DNA of 64,000 nucleotides from Brevundimonas diminuta (GCF_022654015.1 NZ_CP073063.1:1364001-1428000); one strand, 5' to 3'. Numbered from the stretch's first letter, positions 26,288-35,682 are shown. Notes: a model not told the origin generated them from the letters alone. Made by a program: numbers and translations.

Positions 26288-27126
26288 TTTAGAGCTGCGC
26301 CGACGCGAGTGACGAAATCCGGCTGCGAGGGGATGTCGCCGTGGTCTGCTCTCGCGAACACAAGACGCTCGACGTTCACGCCTCTCGCCCGAAGATCATG
26401 AGCAAGTTTGCGGCTGAGTACGGGCGGCAGGGTCGTGTCGCGAGAGGCTTCCAGCACGACGACCTTGCCTGAATAGCCGTCCAGCGTCGCGGGCACATCC
26501 ACAGTGGTTAGGGGCTCGGCCAACTGAACGCGGACGATCGGCCGCCACAGTCCCACCATTGAATCAACGGCGGCGCGGGCGGTCGGCGTGGTCGCCTCCA
26601 ACACCAGGGCGTCGGCGCGGGTGACACGCGCGGCCTCGGCGCAGATCGGACCGCCCAGGGAATGCCCCCATGCGATCAGCCTGCGCCCTTCGGCGTCAGC
26701 CTGGGTGCGGGCGGTTGCCGCGATGACCTCGCCTGCATCCCTGTAGGTCGCGAAGCTGGCCTGCCCCGGCGTGTCGCCGGACCCCGGATAGTCGAACATC
26801 AGCACATCGCTGAACGGCGCGAGTTCGGTCGCAACCTGCGCGCCCGAAACACCACGCCGAAACAGATTGCCCCCGCAATACAAGATCAGCGGCGCGTCGG
26901 CGCGTCCCGTCCGCACGCGGGTTGCAGCGACAGCGCCTCCCGCAAAAGGTAATGACAGGATTTCAGCCCCAGGAATGGCAGGGCCGGGAGCCAAGATCAG
27001 CTTCTCCGCCTGAACCCGCGTGTCGGGATAGAAGAACTGCCCTTCAGGCACATTGACGGTTAGGCAGCCGGCCAGGATGGTGGACAGGCCAATGGCGGCA
27101 GCGGTCGCCGACAAACGTTTGATCAT
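26284..27126 (-). CDS. Alpha/beta hydrolase lipoprotein
   Basis: 280 residues from MIKRLSAT. The signal ends in a lipobox STILAGC, so it is probably an envelope-anchored enzyme. Alpha/beta-hydrolase features: oxyanion region LILYCGGNLFRR, FDYPGSGDTPG, nucleophile elbow GHSLGGP near residue 150, a late Asp in VVVLEASRDTTLPP and a final His in ADHGDIP. The substrate is unknown; the family includes esterases and peptidases acting on small acyl groups. Confidence 0.82.
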   Translation of the reverse strand: MIKRLSATAAAIGLSTILAGCLTVNVPEGQFFYPDTRVQAEKLILAPGPAIPGAEILSLPFAGGAVAATRVRTGRADAPLILYCGGNLFRRGVSGAQVATELAPFSDVLMFDYPGSGDTPGQASFATYRDAGEVIAATARTQADAEGRRLIAWGHSLGGPICAEAARVTRADALVLEATTPTARAAVDSMVGLWRPIVRVQLAEPLTTVDVPATLDGYSGKVVVLEASRDTTLPPVLSRKLAHDLRARGVNVERLVFARADHGDIPSQPDFVTRVGAALN

Positions 27127-27168
27127 GACGTCCCCCAAGATTTGCGACGCTAAACCGAAGGCGGTTGA

Positions 27169-28254
27169 TCAGGCAATCTTGTCGAGCGGCGGATCGAACA
27201 GGTCCATCTGAGGCCGGGCGTCTGCGGGCACGCGGAACTGGGTTTCGTCCAGCAAGCGATGCGGCGTGTCGAGGCCGTAGCGTTTGACGGCGGCCTTAAA
27301 CCGCGTTCCGATCAGTTCGGCGACAGGGCCGGTTCCCTTCATCCGCTGGGACCAGTCGGCGTCATAATCCTTGCCGCCGCGCGTCTGGCGGATCAGCGAC
27401 ATGACGCGCGCGGCGCGATCCGGCCGGGCGTCGGCCAGCCATTCGCGAAACAGGTCCTTGATCTCAAGCGGCAGACGCAGGGTGACATACATAGCCCGCG
27501 TGGCCCCGGCCTTGGCGGCGGCCTCAAGGATGGATTCCAGTTCGTGGTCGTTCAGACCGGGAATGACGGGGGCGAACCCGACCCCGACCGGACAACCGGC
27601 GTCCGCCAGGCGGCTGATGGCCTCCAGCCGTTTGGCGGGGGTCGAGGCGCGGGGCTCCATCGCCCGCGCCAGACCACGATCCAGCGTGGTGATGGAAACG
27701 AAGGCCGAGGCCAGCCCCGCCTTGCCCATCGGGCCCAAAATGTCGGCGTCGCGCGCGATCAAAACCGACTTGGTGATGATGCTGAATGCGTGATTGAACC
27801 GCTGCATGACCTCCAGGATCGAGCGCGTCGACTTCAGATCACGTTCGACCGGCTGATAGGGGTCGGTGTTCCCGCCTATGTGGATGCGCTTGCATCGGTA
27901 TCGGGGTGCGAGGAACGCCTGTTCCAGCAGACTTGCGGCCTGGGGCTTGAAGAAGATCCGGCTCTCGAAATCCAGACCCGGGGATAGGCCCATCCAGGCA
28001 TGGGACGGACGGGCGTAACAGTAGATGCAGCCATGTTCGCAACCTTTGTACGGGTTGATGGAGCGGTCGAAGCCGATGTCCGGACTGTCGTTCCGGGCGA
28101 TGATGGTGCGGGCGTGTTCAGGGGTGAGGGTGGTGCGCAGCGGCGCGGCCTCGGCGTCATCCTGCGTCCAGCCGTCATCGAACGACTGATGCTGCTCAGG
28201 CTCGTAGCGGCCGCTGGCATTCGAACGCGCGCCTCTTCCCTTGGCGGTTTCCAT
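27169..28254 (-). CDS. Radical SAM protein, PA0069 / spore photoproduct lyase-like family
   Basis: 361 residues. The radical SAM cluster CEHGCIYCYARPSH lies near residues 72-85 in the CxxxCxxC spacing. NPYKGCEHG, GGNTDPYQPVE and ITKSVLIARD are shared with the Rv2578c/PA0069 family. It cleaves SAM to a radical; the substrate is not established for this family, though relation to spore photoproduct lyase hints at nucleic acid. No signal peptide. It stands alone, 42 bases from the hydrolase gene on the same strand. Confidence 0.88.
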   Translation of the reverse strand: METAKGRGARSNASGRYEPEQHQSFDDGWTQDDAEAAPLRTTLTPEHARTIIARNDSPDIGFDRSINPYKGCEHGCIYCYARPSHAWMGLSPGLDFESRIFFKPQAASLLEQAFLAPRYRCKRIHIGGNTDPYQPVERDLKSTRSILEVMQRFNHAFSIITKSVLIARDADILGPMGKAGLASAFVSITTLDRGLARAMEPRASTPAKRLEAISRLADAGCPVGVGFAPVIPGLNDHELESILEAAAKAGATRAMYVTLRLPLEIKDLFREWLADARPDRAARVMSLIRQTRGGKDYDADWSQRMKGTGPVAELIGTRFKAAVKRYGLDTPHRLLDETQFRVPADARPQMDLFDPPLDKIA

Positions 28255-28316
28255 GGGAAGGACGATGCGATATCAAAAGGAACAAAGCAAGAACATTTGT
28301 TCTCGCCGCGTTGGCA

Positions 28317-29807
28317 TCAGTCGGGGCCGATGACCATGCAGGTCACGCGACGCGCAGCCAGCGCCTCACAGGCGGACTTTGCGCCGGTTTCGGTCAGGCC
28401 GACGAAACGCGAGCGATACCAGTCGCCGGCGGTCTGGACGTTGCGTTCGGCGGTGGCGAACTGATCGCGGAAGCGGCGGTTGACCTCGGTCAGCCAGTCG
28501 GTCGCCACCTTCTCTTCGCGGAAGGCGCCGACCTGCACCGCCCAGCGACCTGCCGGCGTGCGAGGCGTGGCGCGGGCGGGTTCTCGCGTTGCAGATGACG
28601 CGGAACGACGGGGCGTGGTGGACGGCGCGACAGCGGCATTGGCCGGCGCGCCGTTCAGAGAGGCGGTGACATTGCGGGGCGCGCGCGGAGCGGCGGAGGC
28701 GGCCGGCGTCGAACCGATGGGCGGCAGCGTTGCGGCGGCCCGCTGGCTGGCTGCGCGCTCCGACGGCGCGGGGGCGACACGCGTCGGAAGAGCGGCGGGC
28801 GCCGGCGCGGCCGTATAGGCGACAGCGGTGGATTCCGCGCCGACGCCGTCCTCGTCGTCATTGACCGAAGCATAGGCGATCGGGGCGTCGGCGATCGCCG
28901 ATCCCACACCGAAACCACGTTGCTCGAAGAAGGTCTGCGCGACCTGGATCCGCTCGCCTTGTGCGCGGCGGCGCTCGACCTCGAACCCGGTGTCCATCAG
29001 TTCGGCGACGTGGGCGTTGCGGCTGGCGGTCGAACGGCCGCCCAGGACGATGGTGATCAGGCGTCTTCCGTCGCGCACGGCCGAGGCGGCCAGGTTGTAG
29101 CCCGAGGCGTTGGTGTAGCCGGTTTTCATCCCGTCGTAGCCGCGCCCGGTCGGCAGAAGGCCGTTGGTGTTGCGATAGTTGCGGCCGTTGTAGGCCCAGT
29201 CGTGAAGGCCGAAGTAGCTGTAATACTGCGGAAAATCACGCATGATCGCGCGCGCCAAAATGGCCTGGTCGCGCGCGGACGTCACCTGACGTGCGTCCGG
29301 GAGGCCATTTGCGGTGTAGTAGCGGGTCTGGGTCATGCCCAGCTGCGCGGCCTTCTGCGTCATCATATTGGTGAAACGGGCTTCCGATCCGCCGATGTGC
29401 TCGCCGATGGCCAGGGCCATGTCGTTGGCGGACCGCACGGCGGTGGCGCGCATGGCGTTGTCCAGGGTGATGGTCTGACCGGCGGCCAGACCCAGCTTCG
29501 ACGGCGGCTGGGACGCGGCGCGCGGCGAGATCGTCAGCACGTCGTTCACATTGGCCTTGCCCTGAGACAGCGCCTCGAACGTCAGATACAGCGTCATCAT
29601 CTTGGTCAGCGACGCTGGATAGCGACGGCTGTCGGCGTTCCGCGCGAACAGAACCTCGCCCGTGGCGGCGTCGATCACGATGGCGGCGTAGCGGCTGTTC
29701 TCCTGGGCCGAGTAGGCGGTCTGGGCCTCGATCGGCCTGACGTTCGCGCCCAGAACCAGCGAAAGCGCGAGGAAGGCGAACAGGCCACGGCGGAGAAAAG
29801 CGATCAT
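28317..29807 (-). CDS. D-alanyl-D-alanine carboxypeptidase with SPOR domain
   Basis: 496 residues. A signal peptide (1-28) precedes a penicillin-binding peptidase S11 domain with all three active-site motifs: SLTK (about 66-69), SAN (about 124-126) and KTG (about 226-228). A Pro/Ala/Ser-rich linker of about 100 residues follows. The C-terminal SPOR domain (about 420-496, RWAVQVGAFREEKVATDWL) binds denuded glycan strands and targets proteins to the septum. It trims pentapeptides in the periplasm, with the SPOR domain pointing to the division site. Alphaproteobacteria often carry this fusion. Confidence 0.92.
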   Translation of the reverse strand: MIAFLRRGLFAFLALSLVLGANVRPIEAQTAYSAQENSRYAAIVIDAATGEVLFARNADSRRYPASLTKMMTLYLTFEALSQGKANVNDVLTISPRAASQPPSKLGLAAGQTITLDNAMRATAVRSANDMALAIGEHIGGSEARFTNMMTQKAAQLGMTQTRYYTANGLPDARQVTSARDQAILARAIMRDFPQYYSYFGLHDWAYNGRNYRNTNGLLPTGRGYDGMKTGYTNASGYNLAASAVRDGRRLITIVLGGRSTASRNAHVAELMDTGFEVERRRAQGERIQVAQTFFEQRGFGVGSAIADAPIAYASVNDDEDGVGAESTAVAYTAAPAPAALPTRVAPAPSERAASQRAAATLPPIGSTPAASAAPRAPRNVTASLNGAPANAAVAPSTTPRRSASSATREPARATPRTPAGRWAVQVGAFREEKVATDWLTEVNRRFRDQFATAERNVQTAGDWYRSRFVGLTETGAKSACEALAARRVTCMVIGPD

Positions 29808-29954
29808 GGGCGGGACAACCCCTCGGTGAGCAGGGTGCGACAGGCCCCCCGGCCGTCACGAACAAACAGCTAGCATAGGAAGCGCGGGTTTCGTGGTGGT
29901 TAACCGCGCGTCAACGCAAATTTGACCGGCCGATCAAGGTTATCGTCGATAATA

Positions 29955-29969
29955 TTGTGCATTGCACAA
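29955..29969. promoter_or_regulatory. Phasin operator (perfect inverted repeat)
   Basis: TTGTGCA-T-TGCACAA is a perfect 7-bp inverted repeat directly before the -35 box of the phasin promoter. Phasin genes of other alphaproteobacteria are repressed by PhaR, which binds TGC/GCA-containing dyads and polyhydroxybutyrate, so this is the expected operator. The regulator gene is not in the window. Confidence 0.6.
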
Positions 29970-29974
29970 AATGC

Positions 29975-30003
29975 TTGAAAAACCTTCGCACTTGCAGCAT
30001 ATT
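29975..30003 (+). promoter_or_regulatory. Phasin promoter
   Basis: TTGAAA (29975-29980, five of six) and CATATT (29998-30003, four of six) at a 17-base spacing. Expected start about 30010, giving a leader of about 73 bases to the ATG at 30083. Confidence 0.55.
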
Positions 30004-30082
30004 GTGGGTCTGCGAGATCCTCTCGCGTCATTATTTCCGCCCTCAAGCCCGTCCCCAAGGGCCCTCTACCGGAGAGACGATC

Positions 30083-30574
30083 ATGGCCGACGCCGCTGAA
30101 ACCGTGAAGAAAACCGCCGACCAAGCCACCGCCGCTGCGACTTCGGCCACCGCCAAGATCAAGGCGCAAGCCGAAACGATGCAGGCCGCCGGCACGCAGG
30201 CCTTCCGTGAAGGCATCGACAAATCGACGGCCTCGATGGCCGAGCTGAACGCGCACAGCAAGAAGACCCTGGAAGCCATGGTCGAGTCGGTCACCGTCGC
30301 CCAGAAGGGCGCCGAGGCCCTGTCGCAACAGGCGCTGGGCTTCGCCAAGACCTCGTGGGAAGACGGCGTCGCCGCCTCCAAGGAGTTGTCGACCGCCCGT
30401 TCGGTGCAGGAGTTCTTCGAGCTCCAGACCGCCTGGGCCAAGAAGTCGATGGAACGCTATGTCGCCGAGCTGACCAAGACGAACGAGATCGTCACCGCCA
30501 CGGTCAAGGACAGCATCAAGCCGATCAACGAGCGCGTCACCGCCTCGGTCGAAACCTTCCAGGCCGCTCGCTAA
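30083..30574 (+). CDS. Phasin family protein
   Basis: 163 residues from MADAAETVKK, preceded by GGAGAG; the longer frame from 29957 runs through the operator and promoter. Nearly all helix and Ala-rich, with the phasin core QEFFELQTAWAKKSMERYVAELTK near 110-135 and FREGIDKSTASMAELNAHS before it. Phasins coat polyhydroxyalkanoate granules and limit their size. This single-gene unit has its own promoter, operator and terminator. Confidence 0.92.
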   Translation: MADAAETVKKTADQATAAATSATAKIKAQAETMQAAGTQAFREGIDKSTASMAELNAHSKKTLEAMVESVTVAQKGAEALSQQALGFAKTSWEDGVAASKELSTARSVQEFFELQTAWAKKSMERYVAELTKTNEIVTATVKDSIKPINERVTASVETFQAAR

Positions 30575-30600
30575 ACCAGCGAACCGCCTGAAGAATCGAG

Positions 30601-30631
30601 AAGGCCCCGGAGTTCGCTCCGGGGCCTTTTT
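30601..30631 (+). terminator. Terminator after phasin gene
   Basis: Perfect 12-bp stem AAGGCCCCGGAG / CTCCGGGGCCTT with TTCG tetraloop and a T tail; the A-rich 5' side also makes it usable for the convergent gene ending at 30636. Confidence 0.92.
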
Positions 30632-30635
30632 GCCG

Positions 30636-31109
30636 TCAGGGCAGGGCGGAATGGTCGTAGCTGAAGACCCGCGCCAGCTTCCACTCGGTCCCCTCCTGTT
30701 TCCACATCTGCGTGAAGCGGGCGCGACCGACGCGCCGTTCGGGGCCATCGCCCTGTCGCTCGTAAAAGACGTGCTCGCCCGTTTCGACTGCGCCGTAGTT
30801 GTTGATGGGATAGACGGCCAGACCGTTCTGCAGAGCCTCGCGCCGGGTCCGCCAGGCGTCGGGCGTTCTGCGGTCCTGACAGCGCGCGGCGTATTGCGCG
30901 ACAAAGCCGTCGGCGTCAGTGGCCACCCGTCCGCCTCGGTCATCGAAAAACTCGAAATCATCGGTCAGCATGGCCCGAAGTCCGGCCGGATCGCAGCCTT
31001 CGAAGAAGACAGCGAACAGTTTGGCGTCGGCCGCCAAGACGGCGGTTTCCAGCGGCGTGGGCTGGGCGAAGGCGACGAGCGAAAGGGCGGCGACGAGGGC
31101 GGCGGGCAT
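30636..31109 (-). CDS. Secreted DUF4440 / SnoaL-like protein
   Basis: 157 residues. A short hydrophobic N-terminus (MPAALVAALSLVAFAQ) looks like a signal peptide. The mature part is a cystatin-like alpha+beta fold of the NTF2/SnoaL type: LAADAKLFAVFFEGCDPAGLRAMLTDDFEFFDDRGG near the start, and RFTQMWKQEGTEWKLARVFSYDHSA at the end, matching the DUF4440 pattern that closes with Y-H. Members include ketosteroid isomerase-like proteins; no catalytic function can be assigned. Confidence 0.8.
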   Translation of the reverse strand: MPAALVAALSLVAFAQPTPLETAVLAADAKLFAVFFEGCDPAGLRAMLTDDFEFFDDRGGRVATDADGFVAQYAARCQDRRTPDAWRTRREALQNGLAVYPINNYGAVETGEHVFYERQGDGPERRVGRARFTQMWKQEGTEWKLARVFSYDHSALP

Positions 31110-31217
31110 GGCGATCGGGGGCTATTCAACTGAGGCGCTCAACCTGAGCCGTTGACTGCCTTGGATCACGTGAAATCTTTGTCAGACGCCCTTCACGAAA
31201 GCCGTGACTGGACGCCG

Positions 31218-31245
31218 CTTCAATTCAGGCCATCATTCCCTATCT
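31218..31245 (+). promoter_or_regulatory. Possible heat-shock (sigma32) promoter of clpS-clpA
   Basis: CTTCAA at 31218-31223 and CCTATCT at 31239-31245, followed two bases later by G. The Caulobacter heat-shock consensus is CTTG at -35 and CYTATNTNNG at -10; the -10 fits fully, the -35 has C for G. The start would be about 30 bases before the clpS ATG. ClpA-type genes are heat-shock regulated in many bacteria. Confidence 0.4.
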
Positions 31246-31280
31246 GAGAGCCAAGACGACTCCCCGATTACGGAACACGA

Positions 31281-31610
31281 ATGCCCATTCAAAGGCCCGG
31301 TGAGACCGGCGGCGGTCAAGGAACCGCCGTTGTCACCGAAACAAAGCCGAAGCTGCAAAAGCCCTCGCTCTATCGAGTGCTGATTCTGAACGACGATTAT
31401 TCGCCGATGGAATTCGTCGTCTATGTGCTGGAGCGGTTCTTCCAGAAGAGCCGGGAAGAGGCCACCCGCATCATGCTGCATGTGCATCAGCATGGCGTCG
31501 GCGTCTGCGGCGTCTTCACCTACGAGGTCGCCGAGACCAAGGTCGCGCAGGTCATCGAGACGGCGCGCCGACACCAGCACCCTCTGCAATGCACAATGGA
31601 AAAGGACTGA
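31281..31610 (+). CDS. clpS: ClpS adaptor for ClpAP
   Basis: 109 residues. ClpS binds proteins with N-end-rule residues and delivers them to ClpAP. The fold core is complete: [22 protein letters not shown] with the substrate-pocket NDD and the hydrophobic M, then [22 protein letters not shown] and a final [10 protein letters not shown]. The flexible N-terminus is about 35 residues. It lies 13 bases upstream of clpA, the usual operon. Confidence 0.96.
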   Translation: MPIQRPGETGGGQGTAVVTETKPKLQKPSLYRVLILNDDYSPMEFVVYVLERFFQKSREEATRIMLHVHQHGVGVCGVFTYEVAETKVAQVIETARRHQHPLQCTMEKD

Positions 31611-31623
31611 GAGGAGCCTCCCT

Positions 31624-33924
31624 ATGCCTTCATTTTCCCGTCCTCTCGAAGAAACCCTGCACCGCGCGGTGGGATACGCCAATGCGCGCAGGCACGAGTA
31701 TGCGACGCTTGAGCACCTGCTGCTCGCGCTGATCGACGATCCCGACGCGACCGGCGTCATGCAGGCCTGCAACGTCGATCTGTCGGCGTTGAAAGCGGCG
31801 CTGACCCTCTATGTCGACAACGATCTCGCCGCCCTGGCCACCAGTGACGGCGAGGACGCCAAGCCGACGGCCGGCTTCCAGCGCGTGATCCAGCGCGCGG
31901 TGATCCACGTCCAGTCGTCCGGCCGCGAGGAAGTGTCTGGCGCCAATGTGCTGGTCGCCATCTTCTCCGAGCGCGAGAGCCACGCCGCCTACTTCCTGCA
32001 AGAGCAGGACATGACGCGCTATGACGCGGTCAACTTCATCGCCCACGGCATCGCCAAGAAGGCGGGGGCCAACGAGGCGCGTCCGGCCAAGGGCGCTTCG
32101 CCCGAAGAGGCCGAGGATGCGTCCGCCGTCAAACAGGGCGGCGAGGCGCTGGAAGCCTATTGCGTCGACCTCAACGAGAAGTCGCGCCAGGGCAAGGTCG
32201 ATCCCCTGATCGGTCGTCAGGCCGAGGTCGATCGCTCGATCCAGATCCTGTGCCGTCGGACCAAGAACAACCCGCTTCTGGTGGGCGATCCCGGCGTCGG
32301 CAAGACCGCTATCGCCGAAGGTCTGGCCCGCAAGATCGTCAACGGCGAGGTGCCCGACGTCCTGAAGGACGCCACCATCTATTCGCTCGATATGGGCGCG
32401 CTGCTGGCCGGCACCCGCTATCGCGGCGACTTCGAGGAACGCCTGAAGCAGGTGGTCAAGGAACTTGAGAACCACGACAACGCCGTGCTCTTCATCGACG
32501 AGATCCACACGGTGATCGGCGCGGGCGCGACCTCGGGCGGGGCGATGGATGCGTCGAACCTTCTGAAGCCGGCCTTGGCGTCAGGGACCCTGCGCTGCAT
32601 GGGATCGACGACCTACAAGGAATATCGCCAGCACTTCGAGAAGGACCGCGCCCTGGTGCGTCGCTTCCAGAAGATCGACGTCAACGAGCCGACGGTCGAG
32701 GATACGGTGAAGATCCTGAAGGGTCTGAAGACCTACTACGAGCAGCACCACAAGGTCCGCTACACCGACAGCGCCGTGCGCACGGCGGTGGAGCTGTCTG
32801 CGCGCTACATGACCGACCGCAAACTGCCGGACAAGGCGATCGACGTGATCGACGAGGCCGGGGCGTCGCAGATGCTGCTGACCGAATCCAAGAGGAAGAA
32901 GGTCATCGGCCAGAAGGAGGTCGAGGCCGTCATCGCCAAGATGGCCCGCATCCCGGCCAAGTCGGTGTCCAAGTCTGACACGGAAAGCCTGCGCGAGCTG
33001 GAAACCGACCTGAAGCGCGCCGTCTTCGGTCAGGAACAGGCCATCGAACAGGTGTCAGCGGCCATGAAGCTGGCGCGGGCAGGTCTTCGTGATCCAAACA
33101 AGCCGATCGGCAGCTTCCTGTTCAGCGGCCCAACCGGCGTCGGCAAGACCGAGGTCGCCAAGCAACTCGCCGCCACCCTGGGCATCGAGATGCAGCGCTT
33201 CGACATGTCGGAGTATATGGAGCGTCACACGGTCAGCCGACTGATCGGGGCGCCTCCCGGCTATGTCGGGCACGACCAGGGCGGGCTTCTGACCGACGCC
33301 GTCGATCAGCATCCTCACGCCGTCGTGCTGCTGGACGAGATCGAGAAGGCTCACCCGGATGTCTACAACATCCTGCTGCAGGTGATGGACAACGGCATGC
33401 TGACCGACGCGGTCGGCAAGAAGGTTGATTTCAGGAACGTCATCCTGATCATGACGACCAACGCCGGGGCTGCCGACAACGCCCGCGCCTCCATCGGCTT
33501 TGGCCGGGGCAAGGTCGAGGGCGAAGACGACAAGGCCATTCAGCGCCTGTTCGCGCCGGAGTTCCGCAATCGCCTGGACGCCATCGTGGCCTTCAAGCCG
33601 TTGCAGGCCGACACGATCCGCTCGGTGGTGACCAAGTTCATCCTTCAGCTGGAAGCCCAGCTGGCGGACCGCAACATCACCATTGAACTGACCGACGAAG
33701 CCGCCGACTGGCTGGCCAAGAACGGCTTCGACGAACTGTATGGCGCGCGTCCGCTGGCGCGGGTCATCCAGGACTCGATCAAGAAGCCGCTGGCCGACGA
33801 CATCCTGTTCGGCCGCCTGACGCGCGGCGGACACGTCAGGGTCCAACTGAAAGACGGCAAGATCGACTTCGACATCACGAGCGCCACCGCGCCCGCGAAG
33901 GCCGAGGAAGAAGAGACGGCCTGA
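31624..33924 (+). CDS. clpA: ClpA ATPase/unfoldase subunit of ClpAP
   Basis: 766 residues from [10 protein letters not shown], the normal ClpA length; the open frame further upstream is a shadow of clpS. Clp-N repeat domain 1-150 ([23 protein letters not shown]), first AAA+ domain with [13 protein letters not shown] near 222, second with [13 protein letters not shown] near 500. The IGF loop that docks on ClpP is in [11 protein letters not shown] near 622. In Caulobacter ClpAP degrades polar and cell-cycle proteins. Good terminator at 33945. Confidence 0.97.
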   Translation: MPSFSRPLEETLHRAVGYANARRHEYATLEHLLLALIDDPDATGVMQACNVDLSALKAALTLYVDNDLAALATSDGEDAKPTAGFQRVIQRAVIHVQSSGREEVSGANVLVAIFSERESHAAYFLQEQDMTRYDAVNFIAHGIAKKAGANEARPAKGASPEEAEDASAVKQGGEALEAYCVDLNEKSRQGKVDPLIGRQAEVDRSIQILCRRTKNNPLLVGDPGVGKTAIAEGLARKIVNGEVPDVLKDATIYSLDMGALLAGTRYRGDFEERLKQVVKELENHDNAVLFIDEIHTVIGAGATSGGAMDASNLLKPALASGTLRCMGSTTYKEYRQHFEKDRALVRRFQKIDVNEPTVEDTVKILKGLKTYYEQHHKVRYTDSAVRTAVELSARYMTDRKLPDKAIDVIDEAGASQMLLTESKRKKVIGQKEVEAVIAKMARIPAKSVSKSDTESLRELETDLKRAVFGQEQAIEQVSAAMKLARAGLRDPNKPIGSFLFSGPTGVGKTEVAKQLAATLGIEMQRFDMSEYMERHTVSRLIGAPPGYVGHDQGGLLTDAVDQHPHAVVLLDEIEKAHPDVYNILLQVMDNGMLTDAVGKKVDFRNVILIMTTNAGAADNARASIGFGRGKVEGEDDKAIQRLFAPEFRNRLDAIVAFKPLQADTIRSVVTKFILQLEAQLADRNITIELTDEAADWLAKNGFDELYGARPLARVIQDSIKKPLADDILFGRLTRGGHVRVQLKDGKIDFDITSATAPAKAEEEETA

Positions 33925-33944
33925 TCCTCGAAAGGGTGACAGTG

Positions 33945-33976
33945 AAAGGCCCGGCTGGCAGCAGCCGGGCCTTTTT
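33945..33976 (+). terminator. Terminator after clpA
   Basis: Stem AAAGGCCCGGCT / AGCCGGGCCTTT, loop of six bases, then TT. It ends exactly where the convergent FemAB-like gene stops (33977). Confidence 0.9.
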
Positions 33977-35122
33977 CTATGCCTGCTTGTAGGGCGACAG
34001 TTCTTCGATCATCACCCGCATCTCCGCAGCGACGGCCGGGCGTTCGCCGTCCAGATAGCGGGCGACGGGATCGCGCAGGGCGGGGTCGGCGATAAAATGG
34101 GCGGAATAGACGGGGGAGGGCAGGTAGCCGCGCGCGATCTTGTGGTCGCCTTGGGCCCCGGCTTCAACGCGGGACAGGCCACGCGAAATGGCGAATTCGA
34201 TAGCCTGATAATAGCAAAGCTCGAAATGCAGGAAGGGCACGTCTTCAAGCGTGCCCCACTGACGGCCGTACAGGGCGTCGCGGCCGATGAAGTTCAGAGC
34301 GCCGGCGATGGGCGTCGCGTCTCGAAATGCCATCACCAGGGCGATTCGGTCGGCCATGGTGGCGCCGATGCAACTGAAGAAGTCGCGCGTCAGATAGGGC
34401 CGGCCCCATTTGCGCGAGCCGGTGTCCATGTAGAAGGCGAAGAAGGCGTCCCAGTGGGCCTCGGTGATGTCGGCGCCGGTCAGGATGCGGATATCCAGAT
34501 CGGCCTGGGCGTCGCGACGCTCGCGCTTGATGGTTTTGCGGCGATTGGCCGACAGGGCGGCCAGGAAGTCGTCGAAGGTCCGATAGCCGTCATTGCGCCA
34601 GATGAACTGGATGTCCTGGCGTGGCAGTAGGTCCGCCTCGGTCATGGCCGACCAATCGGCTTCGGTCGGGAAGTTGATGTGTAGGGACGAGACGCCCAGC
34701 CGTTCGGCCAGGGTCACCGCCCCGTGGATCAGGGCCTGACGCACCGTCGCGGCGTCGGTCTCGGGATGGTTCAGGAAGCGCGGGCCGGTCGCGGGCGTAA
34801 AGGGCACGGCGCCCAGCAGCTTGGGATAATACCGGCCGCCGGCCCGGTCATAGGCGTCGGCCCAGCTATGGTCGAAGACATATTCGCCTTGGCTGTTGCC
34901 CTTCAGATAGAGGGGCATGACGCCCAGCACCGCGTTGTCTTCACCCCTCAGGGCCAGGTGGCGTGGGGCCCAGCCCTGGCGCGGCGCGGCGCTGCCTGAG
35001 GCCTCGCACGCGAGCAGGAAATCATAGGAGACAAAGGGGTCGCCGGTGGGCAGCGCGCACGCGTCCCAGGCCTCTCGGCCGATGTCGGCGATCCCTTCGT
35101 GAACCGAGATCTGAAAGATCAG
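33977..35122 (-). CDS. GNAT/FemAB-like protein (DUF482 type) with CTG start
   Basis: 381 residues. Known as the peptidogalycan biosynthesis or N-acetyltransferase-like DUF482 family: PFVSYDFLLACEASGSA near the start, ANRRKTIKRERR, GSRKWGRPYLTRDFF, FIGRDALYGRQWGT, FLHFELCYYQAIEFAI and the final EAGAQGDHKIARGYLP. The reaction is unproven. The conserved sequence begins only a few residues after the ridA stop, and no ATG, GTG or TTG lies in frame near it. A CTG at 35122 overlaps the ridA stop as CTGA, exactly where an ATGA overlap would be expected, so CTG is the likely start. The frame continues to 35377 as an Arg-rich shadow. Confidence 0.85.
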   Translation of the reverse strand: MIFQISVHEGIADIGREAWDACALPTGDPFVSYDFLLACEASGSAAPRQGWAPRHLALRGEDNAVLGVMPLYLKGNSQGEYVFDHSWADAYDRAGGRYYPKLLGAVPFTPATGPRFLNHPETDAATVRQALIHGAVTLAERLGVSSLHINFPTEADWSAMTEADLLPRQDIQFIWRNDGYRTFDDFLAALSANRRKTIKRERRDAQADLDIRILTGADITEAHWDAFFAFYMDTGSRKWGRPYLTRDFFSCIGATMADRIALVMAFRDATPIAGALNFIGRDALYGRQWGTLEDVPFLHFELCYYQAIEFAISRGLSRVEAGAQGDHKIARGYLPSPVYSAHFIADPALRDPVARYLDGERPAVAAEMRVMIEELSPYKQA

Positions 35123-35577
35123 CGGATCTCCACGATCGCATCGATCTCGACGGCGAAGCCGAGCGGCAGCTTGTACACGCCGACGGCCGAGCGGGCGTGC
35201 TTGCCGGCGTCGCCGAAGACCTCGACCATCATGTCCGAGCAGCCGTTGATGACGGCGGGAATGGCGGTGAAGTCGGGGCCGGCCTGAACGAAACCGCCCA
35301 GTTTGACGATGCGGACCACCCGGTCCAGATCGCCATCGCAGGCGGCCTTGATTTGGGCGATCAGGTTCAGACCGCACAGACGCGCGGCTTCCAGCGCCTG
35401 CTCCGGCGTCACGTCGACGCCGACCGTGCCCTTGATGCCGCCGTTCGCGTCATTCGACAGCTGGCCCGAGATGGTGACCTGATGGCCCGAGCGGACATAG
35501 GAGACATAGCTGGCCACCGGCTTGGCGGGTTCCGGCAGGGTGAGGCCGAGTTCGGCGATGCGGGCTTCGATGCTCAT
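35119..35577 (-). CDS. RidA-family protein
   Basis: 152 residues, the YjgF/YER057c/UK114 fold. Conserved features: SYVRSGHQVTISGQLS near 30-45, ALEAARLCGLNLIAQIKAA, and a C-terminal HARSAVGVYKLPLGFAVEIDAIVEI. This is the longer subgroup (TdcF/CC-type, about 150 residues) seen in alphaproteobacteria. The arginine that hydrolyses imines in true RidA sits in R-A-V-G here, so deaminase activity is plausible. Coupled by overlap to the FemAB-like gene downstream. Confidence 0.92.
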   Translation of the reverse strand: MSIEARIAELGLTLPEPAKPVASYVSYVRSGHQVTISGQLSNDANGGIKGTVGVDVTPEQALEAARLCGLNLIAQIKAACDGDLDRVVRIVKLGGFVQAGPDFTAIPAVINGCSDMMVEVFGDAGKHARSAVGVYKLPLGFAVEIDAIVEIR

Positions 35578-35682
35578 GGGGGCTCCTGTTTATCTGGGCG
35601 CGGTTTAGCGCGGGGCAAGGGCGGCGTCACCCGTTCGGCGCGCTTTAAAGGTTCGCCAACCGCGCCGTGTCATGGTGCGATC

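Noticed and set aside
33977..35377. 466-codon version of the FemAB-like gene
   Set aside because: The extra 85 codons are an Arg-rich shadow of ridA; ridA is certain in the other frame.
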